Source: a virus
IMG/VR virus record: IMGVR_UViG_3300023210_000173
Location: 1 to 27,522 of that record
DNA length: 27,522 nt
Reading direction: 5' to 3' (one strand)
Below the pieces are notes generated by a model. That model was not told the DNA's origin. It saw only the letters and a program-made list of their open reading frames with translations, and did not search any database. How positions within the stretch are numbered: the stretch's first letter is position 1; the number at the start of each line of letters is the position of its first letter. The position numbers were made by a program, and so were the translations under genes. Positions 19,776 through 26,351 of this stretch are shown in pieces.

Positions 19776-19964
19776 ATGCCGAAAAATCCCACCAAGTTCG
19801 CAAGACCCAAAAAGTCGGTGCAAGTTCACTTCAAAGTCTCCTCGATCGAGAAGGAGAACATCGCTCGTCATGCCTGCCTCGAGGACAAGAACATCTCGAG
19901 CGTGATCCGTGAGGCCTTCTTCAAGGTGCATCCCGATCTCAAGGAGAAGGTGAACGTCCGATGA
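19776..19964 (+). CDS. Small ribbon-helix-helix regulator (rightward)
   Basis: ATG 19776 (GGAAG six bases upstream) gives a 62-residue protein, MPKNPTKFARPKKSVQVHFK. A start at 19725 would add 17 residues inside the operator region and is not preferred. The core VQVHFKVSSIEKENIARHAC, then NISSVIREAFFKVHPDL, fits a ribbon-helix-helix strand and two helices. It is the first gene of the rightward replication operon and faces the other ribbon-helix-helix gene. The pair may be opposing regulators of one switch (Cro- and repressor-like, by analogy of position only). Confidence 0.68.
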   Translation: MPKNPTKFARPKKSVQVHFKVSSIEKENIARHACLEDKNISSVIREAFFKVHPDLKEKVNVR

Positions 19965-20182
19965 CGCTCTCGAAAGTGGAGCAGGAGGCGCTCGAGATAA
20001 TGGCGACCCTCACCGACCGCGAAAGGATCCCCGTCTTCATGTCGAGCAAGACGGAAGGCCTCATCCCGGAGAATTTTGTCCTAAAGGGGAGGGACTCACG
20101 GCTCGAGCAGGAGTCGAACGAGTCTCTCCCCGATCCTTTACCAAAACCCAAAAAACCCACGAATGAAAAAATCGAAAACTAG
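19961..20182 (+). CDS. Hypothetical protein of the early operon
   Basis: A 73-residue protein whose ATG overlaps the stop of the regulator gene (ATGA). The N-terminal half is helical (MTLSKVEQEALEIMATLTDR), followed by RIPVFMSSKTEGLIPENFVLK and a proline- and lysine-rich tail (PDPLPKPKKPTNEK). Its end overlaps the start of the ERF gene by 20 bases in another frame. No family was recognised. Tight coupling on both sides supports that it is translated. Confidence 0.58.
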   Translation: MTLSKVEQEALEIMATLTDRERIPVFMSSKTEGLIPENFVLKGRDSRLEQESNESLPDPLPKPKKPTNEKIEN

Positions 20183-20888
20183 CAAACTCGCCCTTGCTCT
20201 GGCATTGGCTCAAGCGGAGATCACCTCCGCCGAACTCACGAAAGAGAACTCGTTCACGAAATCCAAGTATGCAGACCTCGCGAGCGTATGGGATGCCGTC
20301 CGTGATCCATTGACTCGAAACGGCCTTGCGGTCTCGCAGATCTTTCAGACTTTGCAGGACGGCAACATCCTTCTCGAGACTGTCCTCCTGCATACTTCCG
20401 GTGAGCGACTCTCCTCTCTCCTCCCACTCCTCGGGGTGAAGGATCACCACTCTCTCGGCTCGGCCTCGACCTATGCTCGGCGGTATGCACTCGCGGCTAT
20501 TACGGGATGCGCACCGGGCGAATGGGATGACGATGCGAACGCGGCTCAAGAGTCGATCACGAAGTCCCCGGCAAGATTGTCGAAGTCCTCGAGATCCTTG
20601 CCTCGGACAAAGAAAAGATCGACCACGCCTCCTCCACGCCTCTCCGCTCTTGAGATCCTCGAGAAAGTCCCCGAGGCCGATGAGTGGCTCCGCAACAAGG
20701 AAGTCGATCCGGGCGATCCTCCTCTCCCCGTCTGCGAGCGTATCGTGACCCTCGGAGTCGAAGGACTCAAGAAGACCATCGAGGACGATCGCAAGAAGCA
20801 GGCCAAGGCCGAGAAGGCGGAGAAGGCGGAGAAGATTGTCGCCGAGGCGGATCGAGTCGAGCCGATCAAAGAGGAGGCAAAGCAATGA
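20163..20888 (+). CDS. ERF-family single-strand annealing protein
   Basis: A 241-residue recombinase that anneals complementary single strands. Family hallmarks are SKYADLASVWDAVRDPLTRN (34-53) followed by GLAVSQIF (54-61), and the core GSASTYARRYALAAITG (99-115) with the acidic WDDDANAA (121-128). These match the P22 Erf-type core, which forms rings on DNA. The C-terminal third is basic then helical, with an Ala-Lys-Glu repeat (AKAEKAEKAEK) and an acidic end. It heads a recombination block containing an exonuclease and an SSB-like protein, consistent with phage recombination, end processing or genome circularisation. Confidence 0.9.
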   Translation: MKKSKTSKLALALALAQAEITSAELTKENSFTKSKYADLASVWDAVRDPLTRNGLAVSQIFQTLQDGNILLETVLLHTSGERLSSLLPLLGVKDHHSLGSASTYARRYALAAITGCAPGEWDDDANAAQESITKSPARLSKSSRSLPRTKKRSTTPPPRLSALEILEKVPEADEWLRNKEVDPGDPPLPVCERIVTLGVEGLKKTIEDDRKKQAKAEKAEKAEKIVAEADRVEPIKEEAKQ

Positions 20889-21022
20889 AGAAACCCATCC
20901 ACACTCAACCCGGAGCCTTCGGCAAGTGCAGGCACCGGAACTCCCACGACCTCACGCAAGAGCGAGACGCAATATCGAGCAAGCTCAAGGCCGAGGCTAA
21001 AAAAAGAAAGGCCAAGCAATGA
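20885..21022 (+). CDS. Small basic protein, 45 residues
   Basis: ATG 20885 overlaps the ERF stop and the frame ends at 21022, overlapping the exonuclease ATG. The product begins MKKPIHTQPGAFGKCRHRNS, then HDLTQERDAI, and ends in a lysine-rich helix (LKAEAKKRKAKQ). Its basic character suggests nucleic-acid contact. No family is recognised. Overlaps on both sides make it very likely a translated gene. Confidence 0.6.
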   Translation: MKKPIHTQPGAFGKCRHRNSHDLTQERDAISSKLKAEAKKRKAKQ

Positions 21023-21702
21023 AGAAAAGAATCATCTTTGACATCGAGACGGGATCCCTCCCGGACTCGGAGATCGAACGCATTGCTCCGACCTTTGACG
21101 AGTCCTCTGTGAAGGTCGGGAACTTCGGGATCGAGAAAGCGATCGAGAAGATCAACTCGGCGAAGGCATCTCACTTCAACCAGATCCGCGAGAAGGCCGC
21201 ACTCAATGCAGAGTATGGAAAGGTTCTCGCGATCGGGATCAAGTTCGAGGCCGGGACAATGTATAAAGAGGAAAAATTTGCACTTCTTATCGGTGACGAG
21301 GATCTTATGCTCACAGGTTTCTGGGTTTATGCTCTCGAGTCTTACAACAAAGGCGGAGAGATCTGGATCGGATTCAACTCGAACAACTTCGACCTCCCCT
21401 TTCTGCTCCGCCGATCGATGATCCTCGGGGTGAAGGTTCCGAAACAATTGACCCCTTCTCCTCGCTATTGGCCGGGGGACTTCTGGATCGATCTGATGGA
21501 TCTCTGGAAGGCCGGGGACTATCGGGCGACCATCTCCCTCGATCGCTTTTGCAAGGCATCCGGGCTTGAAGGAAAGAACGGATCCGGCAAGTGGTTCTCT
21601 CAACTGCTCGAGGAGGACAAGGAGGCCGCGATCAAGTATCTCGAGAACGACATCGAGATAACGGCTCAACTTGCCGAGAAGGTCATGGGGGTCTTTTCAT
21701 GA
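21019..21702 (+). CDS. DEDDy-type 3'-5' DNA exonuclease (PolB-like exonuclease domain)
   Basis: A 227-residue nuclease. Exo I is IIFDIETGSLP (5-15) with catalytic D8 and E10. Exo II is IWIGFNSNNFDLPFLLRRS (115-133) with D125. Exo III is KYLENDIEITAQLA (206-219) with Y207 and D211, making it a DEDDy enzyme. It resembles free-standing exonucleases of the predicted PolB-like 3'-5' type and has no polymerase domain. It lies between the ERF and SSB-like genes with four-base overlaps, so it probably processes DNA ends for annealing or removes mismatched 3' ends. Confidence 0.87.
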   Translation: MKKRIIFDIETGSLPDSEIERIAPTFDESSVKVGNFGIEKAIEKINSAKASHFNQIREKAALNAEYGKVLAIGIKFEAGTMYKEEKFALLIGDEDLMLTGFWVYALESYNKGGEIWIGFNSNNFDLPFLLRRSMILGVKVPKQLTPSPRYWPGDFWIDLMDLWKAGDYRATISLDRFCKASGLEGKNGSGKWFSQLLEEDKEAAIKYLENDIEITAQLAEKVMGVFS

Positions 21703-21929
21703 AGCTTTTCATTTATCATGTCCCTACTTGCCAAGCATTCTTTATAACAATGAGCCAAGGGAATGCAGAGGAGGTCGAAGGCCTGCCGAGTTCCGAAATT
21801 CAAAAGGTAGGGTTTGTCCAGAGGGAAATCACGAGGAGGTTCGGAGAGATGCCTCATGTCTTAGACATTCAGATTACCCCATGCGTTTTGATGGGCAACG
21901 GGAACCCGAACATGGTGGCGCAATCATGA
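21699..21929 (+). CDS. Hypothetical protein with atypical codon use
   Basis: ATG 21699 overlaps the exonuclease stop and gives 76 residues: MKLFIYHVPTCQAFFITMSQ, then GLPSSEIQKVGFVQREITRR, ending in NMVAQS. Codon use is less CTC/GAG-rich than in its neighbours (for example CTT, TTT, ATT, AGG, ATA), hinting at separate origin. No family was recognised. Its stop overlaps the start of the SSB-like gene, so it is translated as part of the operon. Confidence 0.55.
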   Translation: MKLFIYHVPTCQAFFITMSQGNAEEVEGLPSSEIQKVGFVQREITRRFGEMPHVLDIQITPCVLMGNGNPNMVAQS

Positions 21930-22396
21930 GGATGCAATTCCCATCAAGCGGAGGCAACTCCCGAGACCTTCTGACCCACGGATGGTTCAACTTCACCATC
22001 ATCGAGGCTTATGAGAAGAACAAGGACGGACAGGATCTCGTCACAAGGACGGGGACACCCTACCAGAAACTCGTTTGCCAAGAGCAAGAGAGCGAGATTA
22101 CTCTCTTCCATGTGATCTTTCTGGATCCCGAGAGTCCTTGGAAGGTCATGCACCTCCTCCGGGCGACCGGGTTCACTTACGAAGACGGGGAGGACGTAAA
22201 CATCTTCGCGAATATGTGGGTCGGCAAACGATTCCGAGCGAAGATCGAGGTCGAGGAGGGACGGAACAAGATTAAATTCGTTGAGCCGATCCCCTCGAGC
22301 GAGATCGAGAACTTCCTGCCGGAGGAAAAGCCGGAGGAACCGAAGAAAGAAGAACCTCCCACGGATCCCGATCTCAATGAAGACGTCCCTTTCTGA
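21926..22396 (+). CDS. Putative single-strand DNA-binding protein (DUF669-like) with SSB-type tail
   Basis: A 156-residue protein starting at an ATG that overlaps the previous stop. The folded part (GGNSRDLLTHGWFNFTIIEA, GTPYQKLVCQEQESEITLFH, then WKVMHLLRATGFTYEDGE, ANMWVGKRFRAKIEVEEG) resembles the small beta-barrel phage proteins usually found between recombinase and replication genes. The tail is disordered, proline- and acid-rich (PEEKPEEPKKEEPPTDPD) and ends LNEDVPF. It closely mimics the acidic C-terminal tip of bacterial SSB, which recruits partner proteins. This supports a role in coating single-stranded DNA during annealing and replication. Confidence 0.7.
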   Translation: MRMQFPSSGGNSRDLLTHGWFNFTIIEAYEKNKDGQDLVTRTGTPYQKLVCQEQESEITLFHVIFLDPESPWKVMHLLRATGFTYEDGEDVNIFANMWVGKRFRAKIEVEEGRNKIKFVEPIPSSEIENFLPEEKPEEPKKEEPPTDPDLNEDVPF

Positions 22397-22545
22397 TGAG
22401 CAAGCTCACATTCACCGAAGACAAGGCGCAGACGGTTCTCACCTACAAGGACTCGAACGCTCGAATCGTGTGGGTCTTCCAATCTCGAGACGATGCGTTC
22501 GAGTTTGCGATCCTGCTCTCCCGGAACTTCGGCCTCCCTTTCTGA
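22396..22545 (+). CDS. Small 49-residue protein of the replication operon
   Basis: ATG 22396 shares its A with the preceding TGA stop, and the frame runs 49 codons to TGA at 22543-22545, which in turn shares a base with the next ATG. The product is MSKLTFTEDKAQTVLTYKDS, then NARIVWVFQSRDDAFEFAIL, ending LSRNFGLPF. It looks like a compact beta-beta-alpha fold. Its terminal LPF is faintly like the SSB-type end of the preceding protein. Function is unknown. Confidence 0.65.
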   Translation: MSKLTFTEDKAQTVLTYKDSNARIVWVFQSRDDAFEFAILLSRNFGLPF

Positions 22546-22988
22546 TGAGTGGTCGCTTTCGCCCGGAATACGAGAGACCCGAGGATCGAGCCGAGGAGGC
22601 CGCGGTCTGCAAGGATCTCGAGGCAAGGGGTCTCCACTTCGAGAAACTTCCACCGAAGGACGTGATCGACTTCGCAGTCCTCAAGGAGGGAAAGGTTGTC
22701 GGGTTCATGGAGGTAAAGGCGAGGAAGAATGCCTCGGATCATTATCCGACCTTCATGGTCTCGATGGCAAAGTTCTTGCGGATGAAGCAGATCCTCGAGA
22801 CCACGGGGATCCCGACCGCTCTCGTCGTCAAATACTCCGACAAGACCCGATGCCTCTGGATCGGCAAGGAGACCCCCCACTTCGTGGAGATGGGGGGAAG
22901 GTACGATCGAGGGGACGGAGAAGACGTCGAGCCTCTCGTCCACTTCAAAACGGATCTCTTCAAGGATCTCTGGGAGGTGAAGCAATGA
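22545..22988 (+). CDS. PD-(D/E)XK-fold nuclease
   Basis: A 147-residue protein with the core nuclease pattern: an N-terminal helix (DRAEEAAVCKDLEARGLHFE, 14-33), then PPKDVIDFAVLKEGKVVGFM (36-55) with D42, and EVKAR (56-60) with E56 and K58. The helix glutamates may complete the metal site. A single-domain nuclease of this type next to recombination and replication genes may resolve branched intermediates or cut at replication forks (Holliday-junction-resolvase-like or VRR-NUC-like). Which subfamily cannot be decided. It overlaps neighbours by one base upstream and four downstream. Confidence 0.78.
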   Translation: MSGRFRPEYERPEDRAEEAAVCKDLEARGLHFEKLPPKDVIDFAVLKEGKVVGFMEVKARKNASDHYPTFMVSMAKFLRMKQILETTGIPTALVVKYSDKTRCLWIGKETPHFVEMGGRYDRGDGEDVEPLVHFKTDLFKDLWEVKQ

Positions 22989-23776
22989 AAAGATTCACCG
23001 ACTCCGAGAAATGGTCGGACAAGTTCTTTCGGACGCTCACGCCGACAGGCAAGATCTTCTGGATCTGGCTCTGCGACAATTGCGACAATGCAGGAATCTG
23101 GGAACGAGATGACGATCTCTTCAAAATCTTCTCTGGAACGAGTGTCGAGGTCGATGCGCACCTCGAGGAACTTGGAAATCGAGTCGAAATTCTCGAAGAT
23201 GACAAAATCCTCCTCCCGAAATTCGTGCAATTTCAACAAGGGGGAATGCTCCAAGAGGCAAAAGCTCCTCATCGTCAGATCCTCCGAATCCTAGAGAAAC
23301 ACGGACTCGAGCAAAGAGATTGCGGAGAAATCCGAAAGGTTAACGGAACCCTTACCGAAGGGTTAGCTAAGGGTAAGGTAAGCCTTACGGAAGGCAAAGG
23401 TAACCCTTCGGTAACCCTTACCAAAGGGTTAGCTAAGGTTACAGGTATTAGTAAAGGTAAAGGTAAAGGTAAAGGGGAAGAGTCTGAGAAGGGGGAGATC
23501 CGACCGGAAGGATGGAACGACCAAGACATGGATGACTTTCGGCCTGCTTGGGATGCCTACCTGCAACACCGGAAAGAAAATAACTGGAGGAAACCCGGAG
23601 CGACTCAAATCAAAACCCTCTTTGCCAAATTCGCAAAGGTCGGGAAGTCGGTGAGCATTCAATCCCTCGAGGACGCAGTTGCCTCCGGATGGAAAGGCGT
23701 TTTCCCCGAAAAAGAAACAACCACGAACCAGAAAGTCAAAATCCATGAGTCAGACCATGACAACCCCTTCGACTAA
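22985..23776 (+). CDS. Replication initiator-like protein with internal origin-type repeats
   Basis: ATG 22985 overlaps the nuclease stop and gives 263 residues. The N-terminal domain (DKFFRTLTPTGKIFWIWLCD, then NCDNAGIWERDDDLFKIFSG, HLEELGNRVEILEDDKILLP) matches the winged-helix domain common in phage replication proteins. The middle (119-165) is a low-complexity linker, TLTEGLAKGK and TLTKGLAKVT with a GKGKGKG run, whose DNA holds repeats. The C-terminal domain (WNDQDMDDFRPAWDAYLQHR) resembles a helicase- or loader-contact region. It stands directly before a DnaC-like loader, as lambda O stands before P. Role: binding the origin and recruiting the loader (inference). Confidence 0.77.
   Translation: MKRFTDSEKWSDKFFRTLTPTGKIFWIWLCDNCDNAGIWERDDDLFKIFSGTSVEVDAHLEELGNRVEILEDDKILLPKFVQFQQGGMLQEAKAPHRQILRILEKHGLEQRDCGEIRKVNGTLTEGLAKGKVSLTEGKGNPSVTLTKGLAKVTGISKGKGKGKGEESEKGEIRPEGWNDQDMDDFRPAWDAYLQHRKENNWRKPGATQIKTLFAKFAKVGKSVSIQSLEDAVASGWKGVFPEKETTTNQKVKIHESDHDNPFD
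23347..23477. repeat. Iteron-like repeats inside the initiator gene, probable replication origin
   Basis: A 26-base direct repeat occurs at 23347-23372 and 23413-23438 with a single difference (position 11, G versus A). Each copy contains the dyad AACCCTT/AAGGGTT. Further partial copies (GGTAAGCCTTACGG, GGTAACCCTTCGGTAACCC) fill the interval. An AT-containing tract of four GGTAAA repeats follows at about 23456-23475. Origins embedded within the initiator gene, with iterons next to a low-melting tract, are known from lambdoid phages. Confidence 0.65.
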
Positions 23777-24542
23777 TCCTCAACGCCTCGCGGAGCCTTT
23801 CCGAGTTCCGGACGGGGTGGACGTGTCAATCGATGACTGCGAGCATCCCTGCAAGGTTTGCGGCAAGTCTATTCCGTACAACTCGACCCTTCAGTCCCTC
23901 GGATGGGGGAAAGGCCTCGTCTGCGATCCTTGCTTTGCCGCAAGGGATCAAGTGACCAAGGCCGAGCCGATCAACATCGTGACCCCTCAAGTGGAGATTA
24001 ATCGGCTCATCCCTCCCCTTTACCGAGAAACGGATCCCGAGCGTCTCCCCTATGCCGAGAGGCAAGCGGTCGTTTCATGGCATCCGGGGAGGAGCAAGGG
24101 TCTTTGGATCCACGGGGAGACCAGACGAGGCAAGACTCGATCGATGTGCCTCCTGCTCGAGAAGTTGATTCGAGAAGGCAAAAAGGTTCGAGCGTTCTTC
24201 CACGGATCCTTCGGGGTGGATCTGGTCGAGGTCATGCGATCGGAGAGATCCTTCCGAGCTTGGAAGTGGGAGATCACTCGAGCAGACGTCCTTGTCATCG
24301 ATGACCTCTTTGCCGACAAGATCACCGAACGGATCGAGACCGCGATCTTCGAGATCTTTGACGAGAGGATCTCCTTCAATCGTCCGACCATCGTCACGAC
24401 TCAAATGACGAAGAAGCGAGCAAAGGATCGTTTCCACTCGGAGGCTCGATGCGATGCCTTCTTTGCAAGGATCAAGGAGTTCTTTCAAGGGGTGAGGTTC
24501 ACGCAAGACTTGCAGACGGAACTCGAGGAGGTCGCGGCATGA
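23745..24542 (+). CDS. DnaC/IstB-like AAA+ helicase loader
   Basis: ATG 23745 gives 265 residues and overlaps the end of the initiator gene by 32 bases; an ATG at 23757 is the alternative. The N-terminus has a zinc-finger-like pattern, CEHPCKVCG (32-40) and CDPC (60-63). The ATPase has Walker A GETRRGKTRS (124-133), Walker B DVLVIDDLF (181-189) and a sensor-1-like PTIVTTQ. This is the DnaC-type arrangement, which opens the ring of the replicative helicase at the origin. No replicative helicase is encoded here, so the phage probably loads host DnaB. The gene ends with an ATGA overlap into the next gene. Confidence 0.88.
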   Translation: MSQTMTTPSTNPQRLAEPFRVPDGVDVSIDDCEHPCKVCGKSIPYNSTLQSLGWGKGLVCDPCFAARDQVTKAEPINIVTPQVEINRLIPPLYRETDPERLPYAERQAVVSWHPGRSKGLWIHGETRRGKTRSMCLLLEKLIREGKKVRAFFHGSFGVDLVEVMRSERSFRAWKWEITRADVLVIDDLFADKITERIETAIFEIFDERISFNRPTIVTTQMTKKRAKDRFHSEARCDAFFARIKEFFQGVRFTQDLQTELEEVAA

Positions 24543-24910
24543 TTATGATCCCCGAAAACGAAAGAAGAGGAAAAATAAGAAAGAAACTTGAAGGGAAGAC
24601 ACTTGAAGAACTTGAAAAGATAAAAAAGGAAACAAGAGATAGTAACATTCGTACCATGAGCCATTTGCTCGCCGAGCAATGCAGACCTTCCGCGCATTAT
24701 TACTCTTCCCAAATAAGGAAATCGATAAAGAGATTAGGGCATTACATTTCAGCCGCGAATCATGTTATCGCTCAAACTCCTTGGAAGGAAATTCCGTCAC
24801 CATTGCAGGATCTTCTAAAAAACGCGCACTTAATTGATGAACTAAAAGATGGGTTGCATGGGTTCCTAGAAGATCTTTGCGAAAGTGAATTTGAGGAGGA
24901 TGACGCATGA
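24539..24910 (+). CDS. Hypothetical helical protein with AT-rich foreign-looking composition
   Basis: A 123-residue protein starting at an ATG overlapping the loader stop. It is basic and helical at first (RKKLEGKTLEELEKIKKETR), with a middle MSHLLAEQCRPSAHYYSSQI and an acidic end (LEDLCESEFEEDDA). The gene uses AGA, AAA, ATA, TTA and CTT codons heavily, unlike its CTC/GAG-rich neighbours, and is visibly AT-richer. That points to recent acquisition, although the ATGA overlaps at both ends keep it within the operon. No family was recognised. It may be an added gene of the moron type. Confidence 0.6.
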   Translation: MIMIPENERRGKIRKKLEGKTLEELEKIKKETRDSNIRTMSHLLAEQCRPSAHYYSSQIRKSIKRLGHYISAANHVIAQTPWKEIPSPLQDLLKNAHLIDELKDGLHGFLEDLCESEFEEDDA

Positions 24911-25410
24911 AACACCGTTGCAACTACACCCGGCTTGAGCCGATCGAGAAGGTCATCCCGAACCCTCGGAACCCGAACACTCACCCGGAAGGCCAGATCG
25001 AACTCCTCGCCAAGATCATTGACTTTCAAGGATGGAGATCCCCCATCGTGGTCTCGAAGAGTTCCGGGTTCATAGTCCGGGGGCATGGTCGCCTCCTCGC
25101 GGCTCAACGGCTCGGACTCAAGAAGGTTCCGATCGACGTCCAGACCTACGACAACGAGGCGCAGGAATGGGCGGATCTGGTTGCCGACAATCGGATCGCC
25201 GAACTTGCCGAGATGGATCGGGCGACCCTCAAGGACTTGATCGAGGAACTCGACACGGGAGATCTCGATCTCGATCTGACCGGGTTCGATCAAGACAGTC
25301 TCGAGGATCTGATGAGCGAGTTCCACGTCCCGGATGACAACGAGGGCATCGATGAGGACGGAATGAGCGACACCGAGCAAGAATGTCCTTCCTGCGGATT
25401 CAAGTGGTGA
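24907..25410 (+). CDS. ParB/Srx-like nuclease-fold protein with a C-terminal CxxC
   Basis: A 167-residue protein. The N-terminal ParB-like domain includes VIPNPRNPNTHPEGQIELLA (16-35), RSPIVVSKSSGFIVRGHGR (44-62, with the GHGR box) and LLAAQRLGLKKVPIDVQ. A helical acidic middle follows (EWADLVADNRIAELAEMDRA). The C-terminus ends ECPSCGFKW, a single Cys-x-x-Cys reminiscent of a truncated zinc ribbon. In phages, such free-standing ParB-like domains commonly neighbour or fuse with DNA methyltransferases, and a methyltransferase gene follows by one-base overlap. Its role may be DNA nicking, target recognition or CTP-linked binding; this cannot be resolved from sequence. Confidence 0.78.
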   Translation: MKHRCNYTRLEPIEKVIPNPRNPNTHPEGQIELLAKIIDFQGWRSPIVVSKSSGFIVRGHGRLLAAQRLGLKKVPIDVQTYDNEAQEWADLVADNRIAELAEMDRATLKDLIEELDTGDLDLDLTGFDQDSLEDLMSEFHVPDDNEGIDEDGMSDTEQECPSCGFKW

Positions 25411-26351
25411 TGAGACTCCATCCGAGACCGCAGACGAGGCCGATGACAGTCCGGGAGGCGTGGGCGGATTTGGAGGACAATCCGATCGATTGCCCGAAGT
25501 TGTCGTCGAAGTATGTCGATTATTTGAAGCAGGCAAAGGGAGGAGATCCTGTCGGTCTGTTTTTTTCCGACTGTCGCCTAGACTTCAATCGTCCCTCTTT
25601 TGTGCTTCGAAAAGGAAGACAGGGAGGCGGAATCTTTCACCCTTCAGAAAGTCGTTATTGCACGTCTGCGGAGATCAAGATCTTGGGATCTTTCCCGGAC
25701 TCCTTTAGGTTCGGAACATATAAAAATGCAGTTCAGAGAATCGGGAACTCCGTCCCCCCGAAACTCATGGAGGCAATCGCCCGACATATTCGCAAGGAGA
25801 TCCTCAAGACCCCCGGCAAGCCGACCGTGATCTCAACCTTCGCAGGGGGGGGAGGGTCATCTCTCGGCTATCATCAAGCAGGATTCGAGGAACTTCTCGC
25901 CGTGGAGTGGGATGACGATGCAGTCCGGACGCTCCGGGACAACTTTCCCGACCTGCAAGTCTATCATGGAGACATCAAGGACTTGTCGGTCGAAGAATGC
26001 CTCAACCTTGCAGGCATCAAGCCGGGGGATCTGGACGTCTTTGACGGATCTCCTCCTTGCCAAGGATTCTCTGACGCCAATCGGAGCAGGAAGCTCGACG
26101 ACCCTAGGAACTCTCTTTTCGGGGAGTTTGTCCGACTGCTCGAGGGTCTCAAGCCGAAGGTCTTCGTTATGGAGAACGTCAAGGGCATGATCAAGGGAGC
26201 AATGAAGCAGATCTTTTTGCAGATCATGGCATCACTTCGGGGAGCAGGTTATCACGTCGAGGCTCAAGTGATGAATGCGAAACATTACGGAGTCCCTCAA
26301 AGTCGAGAGAGGGTCATCTTTATCGGCCTGCGAAAGGACTTGATCAAATGA
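25410..26351 (+). CDS. Circularly permuted C5-cytosine DNA methyltransferase
   Basis: ATG 25410 shares a base with the ParB-like stop and gives 313 residues; an earlier ATG at 25383 lies inside that gene. All key motifs are present but in rotated order. The N-terminal part contains TVREAWADLEDNP, a variable stretch, then RYCTSAEIKILGSFPD (82-97, motif IX-like) and RIGNSVPPKLMEAI (110-123, motif X). Motif I STFAGGGGSSLGYHQAG (142-158), motif IV DGSPPCQGFSDANR (212-225) with catalytic Cys217, motif VI VFVMENVKG (251-259) and motif VIII PQSRERVIFIGLR (297-309) follow. The order IX-X-I-IV-VI-VIII matches the permuted M.BssHII type. It probably protects phage DNA from host restriction; no cognate restriction enzyme is seen. 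Confidence 0.9.
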   Translation: MRLHPRPQTRPMTVREAWADLEDNPIDCPKLSSKYVDYLKQAKGGDPVGLFFSDCRLDFNRPSFVLRKGRQGGGIFHPSESRYCTSAEIKILGSFPDSFRFGTYKNAVQRIGNSVPPKLMEAIARHIRKEILKTPGKPTVISTFAGGGGSSLGYHQAGFEELLAVEWDDDAVRTLRDNFPDLQVYHGDIKDLSVEECLNLAGIKPGDLDVFDGSPPCQGFSDANRSRKLDDPRNSLFGEFVRLLEGLKPKVFVMENVKGMIKGAMKQIFLQIMASLRGAGYHVEAQVMNAKHYGVPQSRERVIFIGLRKDLIK

